Shown piece by piece: positions 1-8,519 of a stretch of DNA of 25,586 bases. This stretch comes from an uncultured Eubacterium sp. Lineage in GTDB: Bacteria; Bacillota; Clostridia; Lachnospirales; Lachnospiraceae. The stretch spans positions 1 through 25,586 of the forward strand of contig CALGGT010000047.1 in assembly GCA_937915825.1 (NCBI GenBank), in the 5' to 3' direction. The stretch's first letter is position 1, and each line of letters opens with the position of its first letter. The notes under the pieces were generated by a model. That model saw nothing but the letters and a program-made list of their open reading frames with translations, was not told the origin of the DNA and ran no database searches. A program made the position numbers and the translations under genes.

Positions 1-160
1 TAGTACACCGAATAATTAATTTCTGGTACATTTACGCAGAATGATTGTTCATATGCAAGGCGGTGGAGGGAGTCGTAGCGGGCTACGGCGACTGACAACA
101 ACGAAGCATATGGGCAATCAGACAAGTGAATGTGCCAGTTAATTAATATTCGGGGTACTA
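1..160. repeat. 160-bp interrupted inverted repeat (MITE-like or REP-like)
   Basis: The first 32 bases (starting TAGTACACCGAATA) match the reverse complement of bases 129-160 (ending CGGGGTACTA) at about 25 of 32 positions without gaps. Inside, CATATGC at 52-58 and GCATATG at about 106-112 form a second arm pair, and GTAGC-GGG-CTAC near 77-87 forms a central hairpin. The element therefore folds on itself at three levels. It overlaps the last codons and stop of the minus-strand gene next to it. The left border lies at the window edge, so target-site duplications cannot be checked. I infer a non-autonomous mobile or REP-like element; no transposase is visible. Confidence 0.6.
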
Positions 161-633
161 GGATCTAGGATCACCGTAGTATTCTCTTTTATTGTTCTTG
201 TCATCTTTTTTCGCATCCGGAGTTTTGGATTTTGAATAATCCAGATTCCCGCTGCCTCCCACATGGAAAATGCACCAATCGTGGAAAGCACCGTGTACCA
301 TACCGCACCCACTTTATTCTCGAATGCCAGACTGAGTACGATGAATAGAACTCCGATTCCAAACATCCATAACTGCTGGAACAGATTCTTCTGATACTCT
401 TTTTTTACCGTCCTTTCTCCGTCTGATATCCACCTTTGAAAGGCACGTTCAATCCTGGCTTTGTCAATGGTTTCGGAGGACATAACACGGATCTCAACTG
501 CGTCTCCTAACGTTCGATCGGATAACTGACCGATGATATAGTTTTTCACATCTTCACTTAGCAGATCATCTTCGGGATCAAATCCGTTGTATAGATCCTC
601 TTCTTTTTCAATTCTCAATTTTATCGTATGCAA
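139..633 (-). CDS. Hypothetical membrane protein with two transmembrane segments
   Basis: About 164 residues with an acidic N-terminal soluble part of roughly 85 residues. Two hydrophobic stretches follow (around LWMFGIGVLFIVLSLAF and VWYTVLSTIGAFSMW), then a basic tail containing RMRKKMTR. I do not recognise a family. A TTG start at 633 is preferred because GAGG sits about eight bases upstream; the GTG three codons earlier has that GAGG directly against it. It is the last gene of the minus-strand run from galK, 28-37 bases after the DUF3592-like gene, which suggests co-transcription. Its final codons (S-T-P-N-I-N-stop) lie inside the right arm of the 1-160 palindrome, so the native C-terminus may have been replaced by the repeat. 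Function unknown. Confidence 0.7.
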   Translation of the reverse strand: MHTIKLRIEKEEDLYNGFDPEDDLLSEDVKNYIIGQLSDRTLGDAVEIRVMSSETIDKARIERAFQRWISDGERTVKKEYQKNLFQQLWMFGIGVLFIVLSLAFENKVGAVWYTVLSTIGAFSMWEAAGIWIIQNPKLRMRKKMTRTIKENTTVILDPSTPNIN

Positions 634-670
634 ATTTCTCACCTCGCGATTGATCCAATTACATGAATTT

Positions 671-1132
671 TTAGCCGATGGTAAACATTATGATCCCAAA
701 CAATCCTCCCAAGAAGAAGGACAACCCAAATCCAAAGTCAAATTTCGCGATCGCATGGGCTCTCTTCTCGCAAACAAAGCACCTTGACTTCGTGTTCGGC
801 GGGAAGGATAGGGAAACAATTTTATCCGGATCCGGGTGAATGTATACATCTACCACATCCCCATCTTCCGGACTATAAAAGGGGACACCGATGCTGGATT
901 GCTCGGTTAGGATCACACGTTCTCCATCCAGCCGGGTTTCGTAAGAATAGATCGGCGTTTTTAACCGGCTTCCCATATGCCCCTTCACTTTGGCCGTCGC
1001 ATGCAAAGTGTATGTTTTGTAAAATCCGATCCTGTAAAACCAGCTTTGAAGCAGAAATAAAATCCCTATGAGCATAAGAAGTGCTAAAAATCCATAGATC
1101 AAAAGCAAATCTCCTGTGGTATAGCCATTCAT
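671..1132 (-). CDS. DUF3592-like membrane protein
   Basis: A protein of 153 residues with a hydrophobic N-terminal segment (about 8-30), a soluble beta-rich middle and a glycine-rich hydrophobic C-terminal segment (about 130-152). The middle part has the look of the DUF3592 family: a residue run ATAKVKGHM, then PIYSYETRLDGE, then GDVVDVYIHPDPDKI. A Cys-x-x-Cys (CFVC) lies just before the last membrane segment and could bind metal or form a disulfide; this is inference. The ATG at 1132 has GGGGAG nine to ten bases upstream. It lies 55 bases after the metallophosphoesterase and is probably in the same operon. The family has no settled biochemical role. Confidence 0.75.
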   Translation of the reverse strand: MNGYTTGDLLLIYGFLALLMLIGILFLLQSWFYRIGFYKTYTLHATAKVKGHMGSRLKTPIYSYETRLDGERVILTEQSSIGVPFYSPEDGDVVDVYIHPDPDKIVSLSFPPNTKSRCFVCEKRAHAIAKFDFGFGLSFFLGGLFGIIMFTIG

Positions 1133-1187
1133 GTCATTTGTCTCCCCTCACGATTCATAGTACCTTTGTATGAATCATGGCTCTGTG

Positions 1188-1910
1188 TCATTGACGGTCG
1201 TCTATGATTCCCCATTCTTCTGTTTGGGTATCCACCCATACAAACTTTTCGTTTCCGATCGGTTTCCCATCTTCATATGTGGAAAAAGTATCCAAGGTAA
1301 GGAGCTTTCCATGATTGTCTGACAAAGGTGCTTCCACCGGCGTATGCCCTACCACCTGCATCCAATACACCGGATACATACGCAAGGATCCATATTGAGG
1401 GCGAGCCCATACGACGGAATCATCTCTCCAGATCCGATCCTGCTGAAATTGGTTGATACGCGCGATCATTTCATCGATCTCAAGGATGGGTCCGCCGCCA
1501 AAACATCTTCTGACAAACTGCTCGGTAAGACCGGCATGGCTAAAGAGCACTTGATCGATCCGATGGATAAACGCAGAATTTCCTTCCGGAAGCATATTAA
1601 AAATGTGATTCATACCCTCGACAACAAGGTCCCTGGCATCGGGAGAATAACCGGTTTCGTAGGCCTGATACAAATAGCTTATGTCATGATTTCCGATGCA
1701 ATAGATCGTATCCGGGTATTTCTTTAAAAATTCATAGGTTCTGTGAAAGGTCTCTGTATAAAGATCGAAATCCTTTTCGTGATTCCAATCATCCACCAGA
1801 TCCCCCAGCATCACGATCCGATCGTAATCGCCTGCCTCAATCTGATCCGTTGCCACATCAAACATCCACGGTTTCAGATGGACATCCGGAATAACAAACA
1901 CCTTGCTCAT
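1188..1910 (-). CDS. Calcineurin-like metallophosphoesterase
   Basis: A 240-residue cytoplasmic protein with the dimetal phosphoesterase signature: D9-x-H11 (PDVH), G36-D37 (GDLVDD), G73-N74-H75-D76 (GNHD), a later FSHAGLTE and finally VVGHTPVE. The order and the SHAGLTE and GHTP pieces resemble the PPP-type Ser/Thr phosphatase, ApaH and PrpE group, so it could act on phosphoproteins or on nucleotides such as Ap4A. The substrate cannot be assigned. The ATG at 1910 is chosen because GGAG lies nine bases upstream; a TTG eight codons earlier would overlap the stop of the preceding gene by four bases (TTGA). It sits between the 74-aa protein and the DUF3592-like gene in a minus-strand run starting at galK. 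Confidence 0.88.
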   Translation of the reverse strand: MSKVFVIPDVHLKPWMFDVATDQIEAGDYDRIVMLGDLVDDWNHEKDFDLYTETFHRTYEFLKKYPDTIYCIGNHDISYLYQAYETGYSPDARDLVVEGMNHIFNMLPEGNSAFIHRIDQVLFSHAGLTEQFVRRCFGGGPILEIDEMIARINQFQQDRIWRDDSVVWARPQYGSLRMYPVYWMQVVGHTPVEAPLSDNHGKLLTLDTFSTYEDGKPIGNEKFVWVDTQTEEWGIIDDRQ

Positions 1911-1930
1911 AAGCTTCATCTCCATTTTTT

Positions 1931-2155
1931 TCAATATTCTTTATGGATCTCATCCACGCCGTAGAATCTTAGAAATTCGTTTAGTTCCGCCTCGCTTCGG
2001 ATCAAGGCGATCTCATCAAACGATCCAGTCACCGGATCTTTAAAGCCGGCCACCTGCTCCCCGTTACAGATGGAGCATCTTAGCACGGCCATCTTTCCGG
2101 TTGTGTCATAATTCGCGTCATATTTCGGTTTCTCCTTTTTCTTACCAAACAACAT
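1931..2155 (-). CDS. Small conserved protein with a CxxC motif
   Basis: A 74-residue soluble protein starting MLFGKKKEKPKYD. It has a CSIC pair in V-L-R-C-S-I-C-N-G-E-Q-V-A-G-F, followed by an acidic, alpha-helical C-terminus rich in IALIRSEAELNEFL. Small proteins of this shape are common next to housekeeping genes in Lachnospiraceae and are usually left hypothetical; I assign no function. The ATG at 2155 has AAAGGA six bases upstream. A TTG eight codons earlier has AGGAG only one base away, so it is less likely. The gene follows galK by 72 bases and precedes the phosphoesterase by 20, consistent with one transcript. The two cysteines could bind metal or be redox-active. Confidence 0.7.
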   Translation of the reverse strand: MLFGKKKEKPKYDANYDTTGKMAVLRCSICNGEQVAGFKDPVTGSFDEIALIRSEAELNEFLRFYGVDEIHKEY

Positions 2156-2227
2156 ATCCGATCCTTTCCCGATGATCAAGCTCCTACAAAGATCAAGGTC
2201 CGCTCATTCATTCTTCCTTGCTTTCAT

Positions 2228-3406
2228 CTAGACATCGATCCTCTTGGGTCCCCCGCCGATTTCTACCACATAAAAATCCGCATCATATCCGACTTTTTCT
2301 TGATATGCCTTGCCAACATGGTGGATGAAATGAGTCACTTGATCCGTCTTTACAATCGCAATGCCACAGCCACCAAATCCGGCCCCTGTCATACGGGCAC
2401 CGATCACACCTTCCTGTTTAAGAGCTTCCTCGACAATCGTATCAAGTTCCATTCCAGTAACTTCATAATCATCCCGTAAGGACTTATGACTTTCGATCAT
2501 TAGCCGTCCAAACGCTTCAAGATCATGGTTATTAAGAGCCTGGACCGCCTTTATGGTTCGCTGATTTTCATAAACGGCATGTCGCGCCCTCTTTTCTCGA
2601 ACCGGATCCTGAATGGATGATTTGTACCGTTCAAACTGACTTTCTGATAATTCTCCAAGGCTTGTAACATCCACCACCGTTTGCAGCTCCGCAAGGGCCA
2701 TTTCACACTCGCTTCTTCGTTCGTTGTATTTGGAATCACCCAGACCTCGCTTTTTATTGGTATTCATGATCACGATCTTCGCATCCTCCAGTACAACCGG
2801 TACGTAGGAATAGGAAAGATCTCCCGTATCAAGAAAAATACCACGTTCCTTCTTTCCCATCGCAATTGCAAACTGATCCATAATACCACAATTCACACCG
2901 ATAAATTCATTTTCTGCTTTTTGTCCGATCAGGGCATTCTGAATCCCATCCATAGGAATATGAAACAAATCCCCGCAGATCAAACCGGTCAAAACCTCTA
3001 AGCTTGCAGATGATGATAACCCCGAGCCATTGGGAATTGTTCCATAAAATACAACGTCAAAACCGTATGCGATCTCATGCCCTTCTTCCAGAAGTGCCCA
3101 GATCACCCCCTTGGGATAGTTCGCCCATTGATCCCTTTCTTCCTTCTTTAGATTTCGCACGGAGGATTCGATCACGCCGGCTTCCTCAAAGTTTAAAGAA
3201 TAGAATCTAAGTTTATCGTCCTCTCTTCTTCTTGCGATACCATATGTGCCGATGGTAAGTGCACATGGAAAAACATGCCCCCCGTTATAGTCTGTATGTT
3301 CACCGATCAAATTCACTCTGCCAGGCGCAAAATAGGCTCTTATATCCCCTTTGTCCCCAAATTTTTCTTTGAATACTTTCAATCCCTTAATAACTTCTTC
3401 TCTCAT
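2228..3406 (-). CDS. galK: Galactokinase (EC 2.7.1.6)
   Basis: A 392-residue GHMP-family kinase that phosphorylates alpha-D-galactose to galactose-1-phosphate with ATP, the entry step of the Leloir pathway. The galactokinase signature GRVNLIGEHTDYNGG is near residue 30. The ATP-binding GHMP motif P-N-G-S-G-L-S-S-S-A-S is near residue 128, and the C-terminal GHMP motif GARMTGAGFGGCGIAIV is near residue 335. Length matches the family (about 390). It lies 114 bases downstream of the AraC gene on the same strand, with its own promoter-like sequence overlapping the araC stop. No galT, galE or galM is visible here. Its position opposite fucosidase genes suggests it handles galactose freed from host glycans, perhaps by the GH27 enzyme in this window; that link is inference. 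Confidence 0.97.
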   Translation of the reverse strand: MREEVIKGLKVFKEKFGDKGDIRAYFAPGRVNLIGEHTDYNGGHVFPCALTIGTYGIARRREDDKLRFYSLNFEEAGVIESSVRNLKKEERDQWANYPKGVIWALLEEGHEIAYGFDVVFYGTIPNGSGLSSSASLEVLTGLICGDLFHIPMDGIQNALIGQKAENEFIGVNCGIMDQFAIAMGKKERGIFLDTGDLSYSYVPVVLEDAKIVIMNTNKKRGLGDSKYNERRSECEMALAELQTVVDVTSLGELSESQFERYKSSIQDPVREKRARHAVYENQRTIKAVQALNNHDLEAFGRLMIESHKSLRDDYEVTGMELDTIVEEALKQEGVIGARMTGAGFGGCGIAIVKTDQVTHFIHHVGKAYQEKVGYDADFYVVEIGGGPKRIDV

Positions 3407-3501
3407 ATTTCTCTACGTTATCCTTAATCGTATTCCAATCATAAACCCTTTGATAGCCGAAATAAGATGTCTAGTTCAATGTCACATTCAAATACAAGAT
3501 T

Positions 3502-3529
3502 ATTATACCACGAACGGAAACTATATCAA
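3502..3529 (-). promoter_or_regulatory. Probable galK promoter inside the 3' end of the araC-type gene
   Basis: On the minus strand, TTGATA (3529-3524) is separated by 16 bases from TATAAT (3507-3502). The -35 overlaps the stop codon region of the AraC gene, so galK can be transcribed alone as well as by readthrough from araC. The leader to the galK ATG would be about 90 bases. Transcription is not shown. Confidence 0.5.
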
Positions 3530-4384
3530 AGAATTTTTCCGATATTCCGACGGGCTGATTCCATATATTTTCTTAAAAACAGCAGAAAAATGCTCAATGG
3601 ACGAATATCCAATCTTTTCACTGATCTGGGTGATCGACATGTCGCTCCGTTTCAAAAAAGTCTTTGCCGCCGACATGCGTGCTTCCAGTCTTTTTTCCAA
3701 AAATGATTTGTTGTAGTATTTTTGCAGAAAACGCTGGGTCTGACGATTGCTAAGGCCAATGATATCCGCAAGATCATCCAGCGTAATGGTTGCATATTCC
3801 AGAAGAAAGATTTCATCCACGATCAGGTTGATGTTTTGCTGGGTCAGGTTGCTTTTATGAAAATTATTCTCCGGTACAGGCTTGAACATCCCCCTGTGAT
3901 GATGGAACTGGGGCGCCATCATGCGAATGCATTCGATCAAAAGCTCCTCAAGAAGCAGGGTTATTTTTCGATCGGACGCGTGCATGTGTTGGTCTTGTTC
4001 ATATAAAATACCGTATACGATCCGGTCCATTTCCCGACTGGACTTTGTTATAAACGTTTTATGACGGTTTAAAATATCCAGCAAGGGGGTTTGGGAGGAA
4101 GATTTTTTAATGTGAAAAAAGCACCCGAATTCCGTAACCGAATCATGGGTAAAAGGGGTCTGTTCATGCTCCGCGTTGGGTCCTGCAAGATAAAATACTC
4201 CTTTTTTAACAGGGTAAGTCTTTCCCCCTAAGACCACACTTCCATTCCCCTCGGTTACATAGTGGATTTCATAAGTATCCCTCCCATGGGTGTGGACGGA
4301 TACCGGTTCCGTAAATTTCCGGTAGCTGATCATTAACGTATTGATCGTAGCGTCTTCAAAAACAAAGGTATAATTCGAATTCAT
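3521..4384 (-). CDS. AraC-family transcriptional regulator with cupin sensor domain
   Basis: A 287-residue regulator. The N-terminal part (about 15-110) is cupin-like, with H-T-H-G-R-D-T-Y-E-I-H-Y and VKKGVFYLAGPNAEHEQ as the paired metal or sugar-pocket strands. The C-terminal 95 residues carry two helix-turn-helix units: ITLDDLADIIGLSNRQTQRFL and then the AraC signature ITQISEKIGYSSIEHFSAVFKK followed by GISPSEYRK. The ATG at 4384 has AAAGGA seven bases upstream. It is divergent to the GH95 fucosidase (312 bases apart) and directly upstream of galK, so it probably controls one or both in response to a sugar. The ligand is not readable from sequence. Confidence 0.93.
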   Translation of the reverse strand: MNSNYTFVFEDATINTLMISYRKFTEPVSVHTHGRDTYEIHYVTEGNGSVVLGGKTYPVKKGVFYLAGPNAEHEQTPFTHDSVTEFGCFFHIKKSSSQTPLLDILNRHKTFITKSSREMDRIVYGILYEQDQHMHASDRKITLLLEELLIECIRMMAPQFHHHRGMFKPVPENNFHKSNLTQQNINLIVDEIFLLEYATITLDDLADIIGLSNRQTQRFLQKYYNKSFLEKRLEARMSAAKTFLKRSDMSITQISEKIGYSSIEHFSAVFKKIYGISPSEYRKNSLI

Positions 4385-4394
4385 ACATTCATCC

Positions 4395-4431
4395 TTTCAA
4401 TTGAAATCCCTCTATTGTCGATGATGCGACA
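4395..4431. promoter_or_regulatory. Two short palindromes in the araC leader
   Basis: A perfect 12-bp palindrome TTTCAATTGAAA lies at 4395-4406, directly upstream of the AraC ribosome binding site. A second dyad, TGTCG-N6-CGACA, lies at 4416-4431. Both lie downstream of the predicted araC start site. They could be operators for autoregulation or RNA structures; neither has independent support. Confidence 0.3.
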
Positions 4432-4452
4432 CATCCTCCCTATTTATGTCCA

Positions 4453-4481
4453 ATATTACTATAAAAACTTAAATAAATCAA
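4453..4481 (-). promoter_or_regulatory. Probable promoter of the araC-type gene
   Basis: On the minus strand, TTGATT (4481-4476) and TAATAT (4458-4453) are spaced by 17 bases. It is the best sigma-A-like pair in the divergent region. No good -35 is visible for GH95 on the plus strand, which would be consistent with activator-dependent expression of the fucosidase. Confidence 0.45.
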
Positions 4482-4575
4482 GCGTATGATAAAAGTGTCA
4501 GTAGGTATAAAATCCAAATCAAGCTTCCTTGCATGAGGATTTTAACCTTGGTACCCGCGAAACATGAGGAAGTAG

Positions 4576-4657
4576 CAATTTGCTTGCGAAGGAAGGAAAT
4601 TGGCGAATTCTGAATGTTTCAGAATTGCGAGAGTCTCGGAACGAAACGGAGCAATTG
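4576..4657 (+). repeat. Nested palindromic element in the GH95 leader
   Basis: The outer arms CAATTTGCT (4576-4584) and AGCAATTG (4650-4657) flank purine-rich spacers. In the middle, AATTCTGAA (4606-4614) and TTCAGAATT (4618-4626) form a perfect nine-base-pair hairpin with a TGT loop. The whole lies 40 bases before the GH95 start and would be in its 5' leader if transcription begins upstream. It may be a dispersed REP-like repeat or a leader RNA structure; only genome-wide copies could tell. The rest of the 312-base divergent gap (4385-4696) holds only the araC promoter and dyads listed separately. Confidence 0.45.
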
Positions 4658-4696
4658 GGAAACTTGAGGATGTAAGAGAAAAAGGAGTCTTGGATT

Positions 4697-7600
4697 ATGG
4701 TTGAAAAATTAAAATGTTTCACAAAAAAGATCTTCACCTTGTTTATGGCATTCGTACTGGTATTTACAGGCATCACAAACTACAATGTGATCGGGAAAGG
4801 AGACACGATGCGTAACGTAAATGCAAAAACAAAAGAACAACCCACTTTGCAATTAAAATACGACGAACCAGCTACAGACTGGGAATCCGAAGCACTTCCC
4901 ATTGGAAATGGTCGCATGGGAGCAATGGTGTACGGCGGCGTTGAGAAAGATATCATACAGGTGAACGAAGAAAGCATTTGGTCCGGCGGCCCGGGATCCG
5001 ACGAAGAATACGACGGAGGATCCAATGACAAATCTGCTGAGACGATACACGAAGCCCTTCAAAAATGTAGGGAAGCCCTTCAAAATATGGTAAGTGATTT
5101 TTCCAAAAACAGCGCGGCTTATGTTGAGACAGAAAGTGGCGAAATTATTTCAGCGGACTATTTAGATCTTACACAAGACTCCGACTTCATAAAGAATCTA
5201 AATCTGTTAAAAGGGGAGAAAAATCATTTTGGCTCCTATCAGACCCTTGGCAATATTGTGATGGAAGATCCCGCTTATGCAGGAGCAAAGGTGATTTCCA
5301 TAAAAAGCAATGCCAATACCGGAAGCAATCCATCCGAGCGAACAAAATCCCTTTTTGACGATGATCCCTCCACCAAATGGTTTACGGGATTTGGTTTCAA
5401 TCGGGAGGCAACCATCACATGGAGATACAACAAAGAAATCGAAATACATAAATATACCTTTGTCTCCGGCAATGATGAAAGCGGTAGAGATCCGAAAAGC
5501 TGGACCCTTTACGGATCCACGGATGGGGAGAATTTTGTTGAGATCGATCAGCAGGATGATGTAACGTTTGAGGATCGTAAAGAATCGAAAGAATTTGAAG
5601 TTCAGACCCCTGGCGTATTTGAGTATTATCAAGTCGTGATGCATAAAAATCTGGATGGAAATAACGGTGCGTTCCAGCTTACCGATATTATCGTTGACGG
5701 GGCCAGCGCCAAGGATTGCCCCTATAACAGTTATCTTAGAACTTCCGATATTGATCACGCCGTACAAAGCGTTCATTATACCCTGGACGGCGCAACCTAT
5801 GACCGGGAATATTTTATGAACAATCCTTCCAATGTTATGGCCATTAAACTGACATCGGATAAGAAAAACGGATTAACCAGGGATATTTATCTCGATTCCG
5901 AGCAAACACAAAAGGAAATCGTCGTGGATGAGGCCAACGCTACCATTACCCTGACAGGACAACCGTTGGATCAGGAAGAAGACGGTCTTAGATTTGCAAA
6001 GCAGATTAAGATCCTGGCTGAAGGAGGAAGCATCGAAGCAATCGATTCTTCTACCCTGTCAGTAAAAAACGCGGATTCCATTGTTGTATACATGAGCGCA
6101 GCCACCAATTATCAAGCGGATTTCGGAACCACTTATCATTATTTTACATCGGAGGATCCCCTTACGGAAGTGGAATCAGCCATTCAAACTGCTGTAACCA
6201 AGGGATTTGATCAAATTCGAAGCGAGCACATTCAGGATTATAAAAGCCTGTTTGACCGGGTAAAATTCTCCATCAACGATGTTCCTTCCAGCGATAAAAT
6301 GACGGATGACTTATTGAAGGATTACGGTGAATCCAATACGGCGGACGAAGATCGCTATTTGGAGATCTTGTTCTATCAATACGGAAGATATCTTCTGATC
6401 TCCAGTTCCCGAGAAAATTCCAAACTTCCGGCCAATCTTCAGGGAATTTGGGCTCAGGGACTTTCCCCTATGTGGAATTCCGATTATCATACCAACATTA
6501 ACCTGCAAATGAATTACTGGTTGGCGGAGCAAACGAATCTAACTGAATGTCACGAAACCGATATTGACTATATTAACAGCCTGGTTGAAAAAGGCAAAGT
6601 CACCGCCAAAAAATACTATTGCAAGCAAGACGGATCCGATGTGCGTGGATGGGTGATCCACCATGAAAATAATATTTGGGGAAATACAAATCCCAGCACG
6701 TATACAACCGCGTTTTATTTTCCTGCCGCTGCCGCATGGATGTGCCAGGATATTTGGGAAAAATATGCCTTTAATGAGGACGAGGAATTCCTTGCAAGTA
6801 ACTATGACACCATGCTGCAAGCTGCCTTGTTCTGGGTGGATAACCTGTGGTTAGATGAGAGAGACAATACGTTAGTGGCCAACCCTTCTTACTCTCCGGA
6901 ACACGGAACATTTTCCTTGGGATGTACCAGCGACCAGGCGATCATATGGGAATTGTTCGAAGAAGTACAAAAAGCGGCAAAGGTTCTGGGGGAGGAATCA
7001 TCCGATGAAGTTAAGGAGATCCAGTCCGCTCAGGAAAGACTCTATATGCCAAAGGCCGACCGTCTTGGTGGTCAGTTCGGCGAATGGAAGGATGAAACAA
7101 CGCTTGAGATCAAGAACTACGACGATCACAGACATCAAAATCAACTCTTTGTCCTGCACCCGGGAACGTATGTAGTAGCCGGAAGAAGCAGCGAAGACGA
7201 CGAGATGATCGAGGCTGCTAAGGTTACTCTTGAAAAACGCGGAGACGGAGGCACCGGCTGGAGCAAAGCCTGGAAAGTAAATATGTGGGCCCGTTTAAGA
7301 GACGGAGACAGAGCCCAAAAACTTCTGGCAGAGCAGCTGAAAGGTTCGACCCTTACCAATCTTTTTGACACCCACGCCCCCTTCCAGATTGATGGAAATT
7401 TTGGCGCCACTTCCGGTATGACTGAGATGCTCTTACAAAGCCAGGGAGACGAGATCGAACCCCTCGCTGCACTTCCGTCCGTCTGGGCCAATGGAAGCAT
7501 CCAGGGAATCAAGGCCAGAGGGAATTTTGAACTGGATATGGAATGGAACGATGGTAAATTATCCGAATTATCCATTCTTTCCGGAAGCGGTAAGGAATGC

Positions 7601-8494
7601 CGCCTGAAATACTCCGGCATCGGAAGTAAGAAAATTTATGATATCACGGCAAAAACGTTGATCACCCCGAAGGAAGCAACCGAGGATGTTCTAACATTTG
7701 ATACCAACGCGGGATCAACCTATCTCATCACCGACCAGGAGATCCCGGAGATCACATCCCCGGATTCTGAAGATTCCAAGGTGGATACCCCGGATATAAC
7801 GGAGACGGATCCGAAAGATCCCAAAACCGACACCCCGGACATCTCCCATCCGGATCCTCAAGACAATCCGAACGATTCCGAAAATAACGGGAATAGTGGA
7901 AATACCGGGAATACAGATGGCAGCGACAATTCCAAAAATAACGGAAATACCGGGAATACATCGGATACAGGAAACAATGGAATCACAAATGGCAGTGACA
8001 ATTCCGGTAATGCCGGGAATGACAGCAACTTGGAAAATAACGACAATTCAGATACCTCTCTGACCGGAATGAAAGTTGGATCTACGTTTACCCTTCATAA
8101 TATTACATACAAAGTTATCTCGGATAAAAAAGTAAGGGTGATCAAAGTCAAAACCAAGAAAACGTCTCTGAACATCCCTGCTACAGTCACCATGAAAGAC
8201 TGCAGATATTCGGTAGATTCCATTGGTAAAAAGATCCTAAAAAAGAAGAATAAACTAAAGAAACTTACCATTGGAAAGAATGTCCGATCCATAAAAGCAA
8301 AAGCCTTTGCAGGGTGCAAAAAAATACGGACGATTCTATTTAAGACAAAAAAACTTGCTTTGGTCGGAAAGAATGCATTCACCGGTACCAAAGGCAAAGT
8401 TAAGGTAAGAATGTACGCCTCTTGCAAAAATAAGTATAAAAAACTTTTGAAGAAAAGCGGTTTGCCTAAAAAAACAAACTACCAAACGATGTAG
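4697..8494 (+). CDS. Secreted GH95 alpha-L-fucosidase with discoidin-like insert and BspA-like tail
   Basis: A 1265-residue surface enzyme expected to hydrolyse terminal alpha-1,2-linked L-fucose (GH95, as in bifidobacterial AfcA). A signal peptide occupies roughly residues 1-33. The GH95 N-terminal beta domain begins near 50 (PIGNGRMGAMVYGGV, NEESIWSGGP). It is interrupted at about 199-335 by an F5/8-type-C-like sandwich (SLFDDDPSTKWFTG, WTLYGSTDGENF) and then resumes. Catalytic-site residues match the family: N600 and N602 in HTNINLQMNYW, E735 in YSPEHG, and D899 in QIDGNFG. A repetitive Asn/Gly/Asp/Pro linker (about 1012-1120) leads to a lysine-rich BspA-like leucine-rich tail, possibly for wall retention. 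There is no LPXTG. The ATG has GGAG nine bases upstream. It is divergent from the AraC gene. Confidence 0.95.
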   Translation: MVEKLKCFTKKIFTLFMAFVLVFTGITNYNVIGKGDTMRNVNAKTKEQPTLQLKYDEPATDWESEALPIGNGRMGAMVYGGVEKDIIQVNEESIWSGGPGSDEEYDGGSNDKSAETIHEALQKCREALQNMVSDFSKNSAAYVETESGEIISADYLDLTQDSDFIKNLNLLKGEKNHFGSYQTLGNIVMEDPAYAGAKVISIKSNANTGSNPSERTKSLFDDDPSTKWFTGFGFNREATITWRYNKEIEIHKYTFVSGNDESGRDPKSWTLYGSTDGENFVEIDQQDDVTFEDRKESKEFEVQTPGVFEYYQVVMHKNLDGNNGAFQLTDIIVDGASAKDCPYNSYLRTSDIDHAVQSVHYTLDGATYDREYFMNNPSNVMAIKLTSDKKNGLTRDIYLDSEQTQKEIVVDEANATITLTGQPLDQEEDGLRFAKQIKILAEGGSIEAIDSSTLSVKNADSIVVYMSAATNYQADFGTTYHYFTSEDPLTEVESAIQTAVTKGFDQIRSEHIQDYKSLFDRVKFSINDVPSSDKMTDDLLKDYGESNTADEDRYLEILFYQYGRYLLISSSRENSKLPANLQGIWAQGLSPMWNSDYHTNINLQMNYWLAEQTNLTECHETDIDYINSLVEKGKVTAKKYYCKQDGSDVRGWVIHHENNIWGNTNPSTYTTAFYFPAAAAWMCQDIWEKYAFNEDEEFLASNYDTMLQAALFWVDNLWLDERDNTLVANPSYSPEHGTFSLGCTSDQAIIWELFEEVQKAAKVLGEESSDEVKEIQSAQERLYMPKADRLGGQFGEWKDETTLEIKNYDDHRHQNQLFVLHPGTYVVAGRSSEDDEMIEAAKVTLEKRGDGGTGWSKAWKVNMWARLRDGDRAQKLLAEQLKGSTLTNLFDTHAPFQIDGNFGATSGMTEMLLQSQGDEIEPLAALPSVWANGSIQGIKARGNFELDMEWNDGKLSELSILSGSGKECRLKYSGIGSKKIYDITAKTLITPKEATEDVLTFDTNAGSTYLITDQEIPEITSPDSEDSKVDTPDITETDPKDPKTDTPDISHPDPQDNPNDSENNGNSGNTGNTDGSDNSKNNGNTGNTSDTGNNGITNGSDNSGNAGNDSNLENNDNSDTSLTGMKVGSTFTLHNITYKVISDKKVRVIKVKTKKTSLNIPATVTMKDCRYSVDSIGKKILKKKNKLKKLTIGKNVRSIKAKAFAGCKKIRTILFKTKKLALVGKNAFTGTKGKVKVRMYASCKNKYKKLLKKSGLPKKTNYQTM

Positions 8495-8519
8495 AAATTT
8501 ATTCATCCCAAGGTATGAA

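Noticed and set aside
5207..5776. 189-aa minus-strand frame inside GH95
   Set aside because: It is antisense to the discoidin-like part of a clearly coding gene, has no ribosome binding site and no family features.
7141..7620. 159-aa minus-strand frame inside GH95
   Set aside because: It covers the conserved catalytic region of GH95 and has no recognisable product.
7740..8060. Repetitive Asn/Gly/Asp/Ser/Pro region as a possible CRISPR-like or tandem array
   Set aside because: It is in frame and reads as a low-complexity protein linker between GH95 and its tail; repeats are irregular and there are no spacers.
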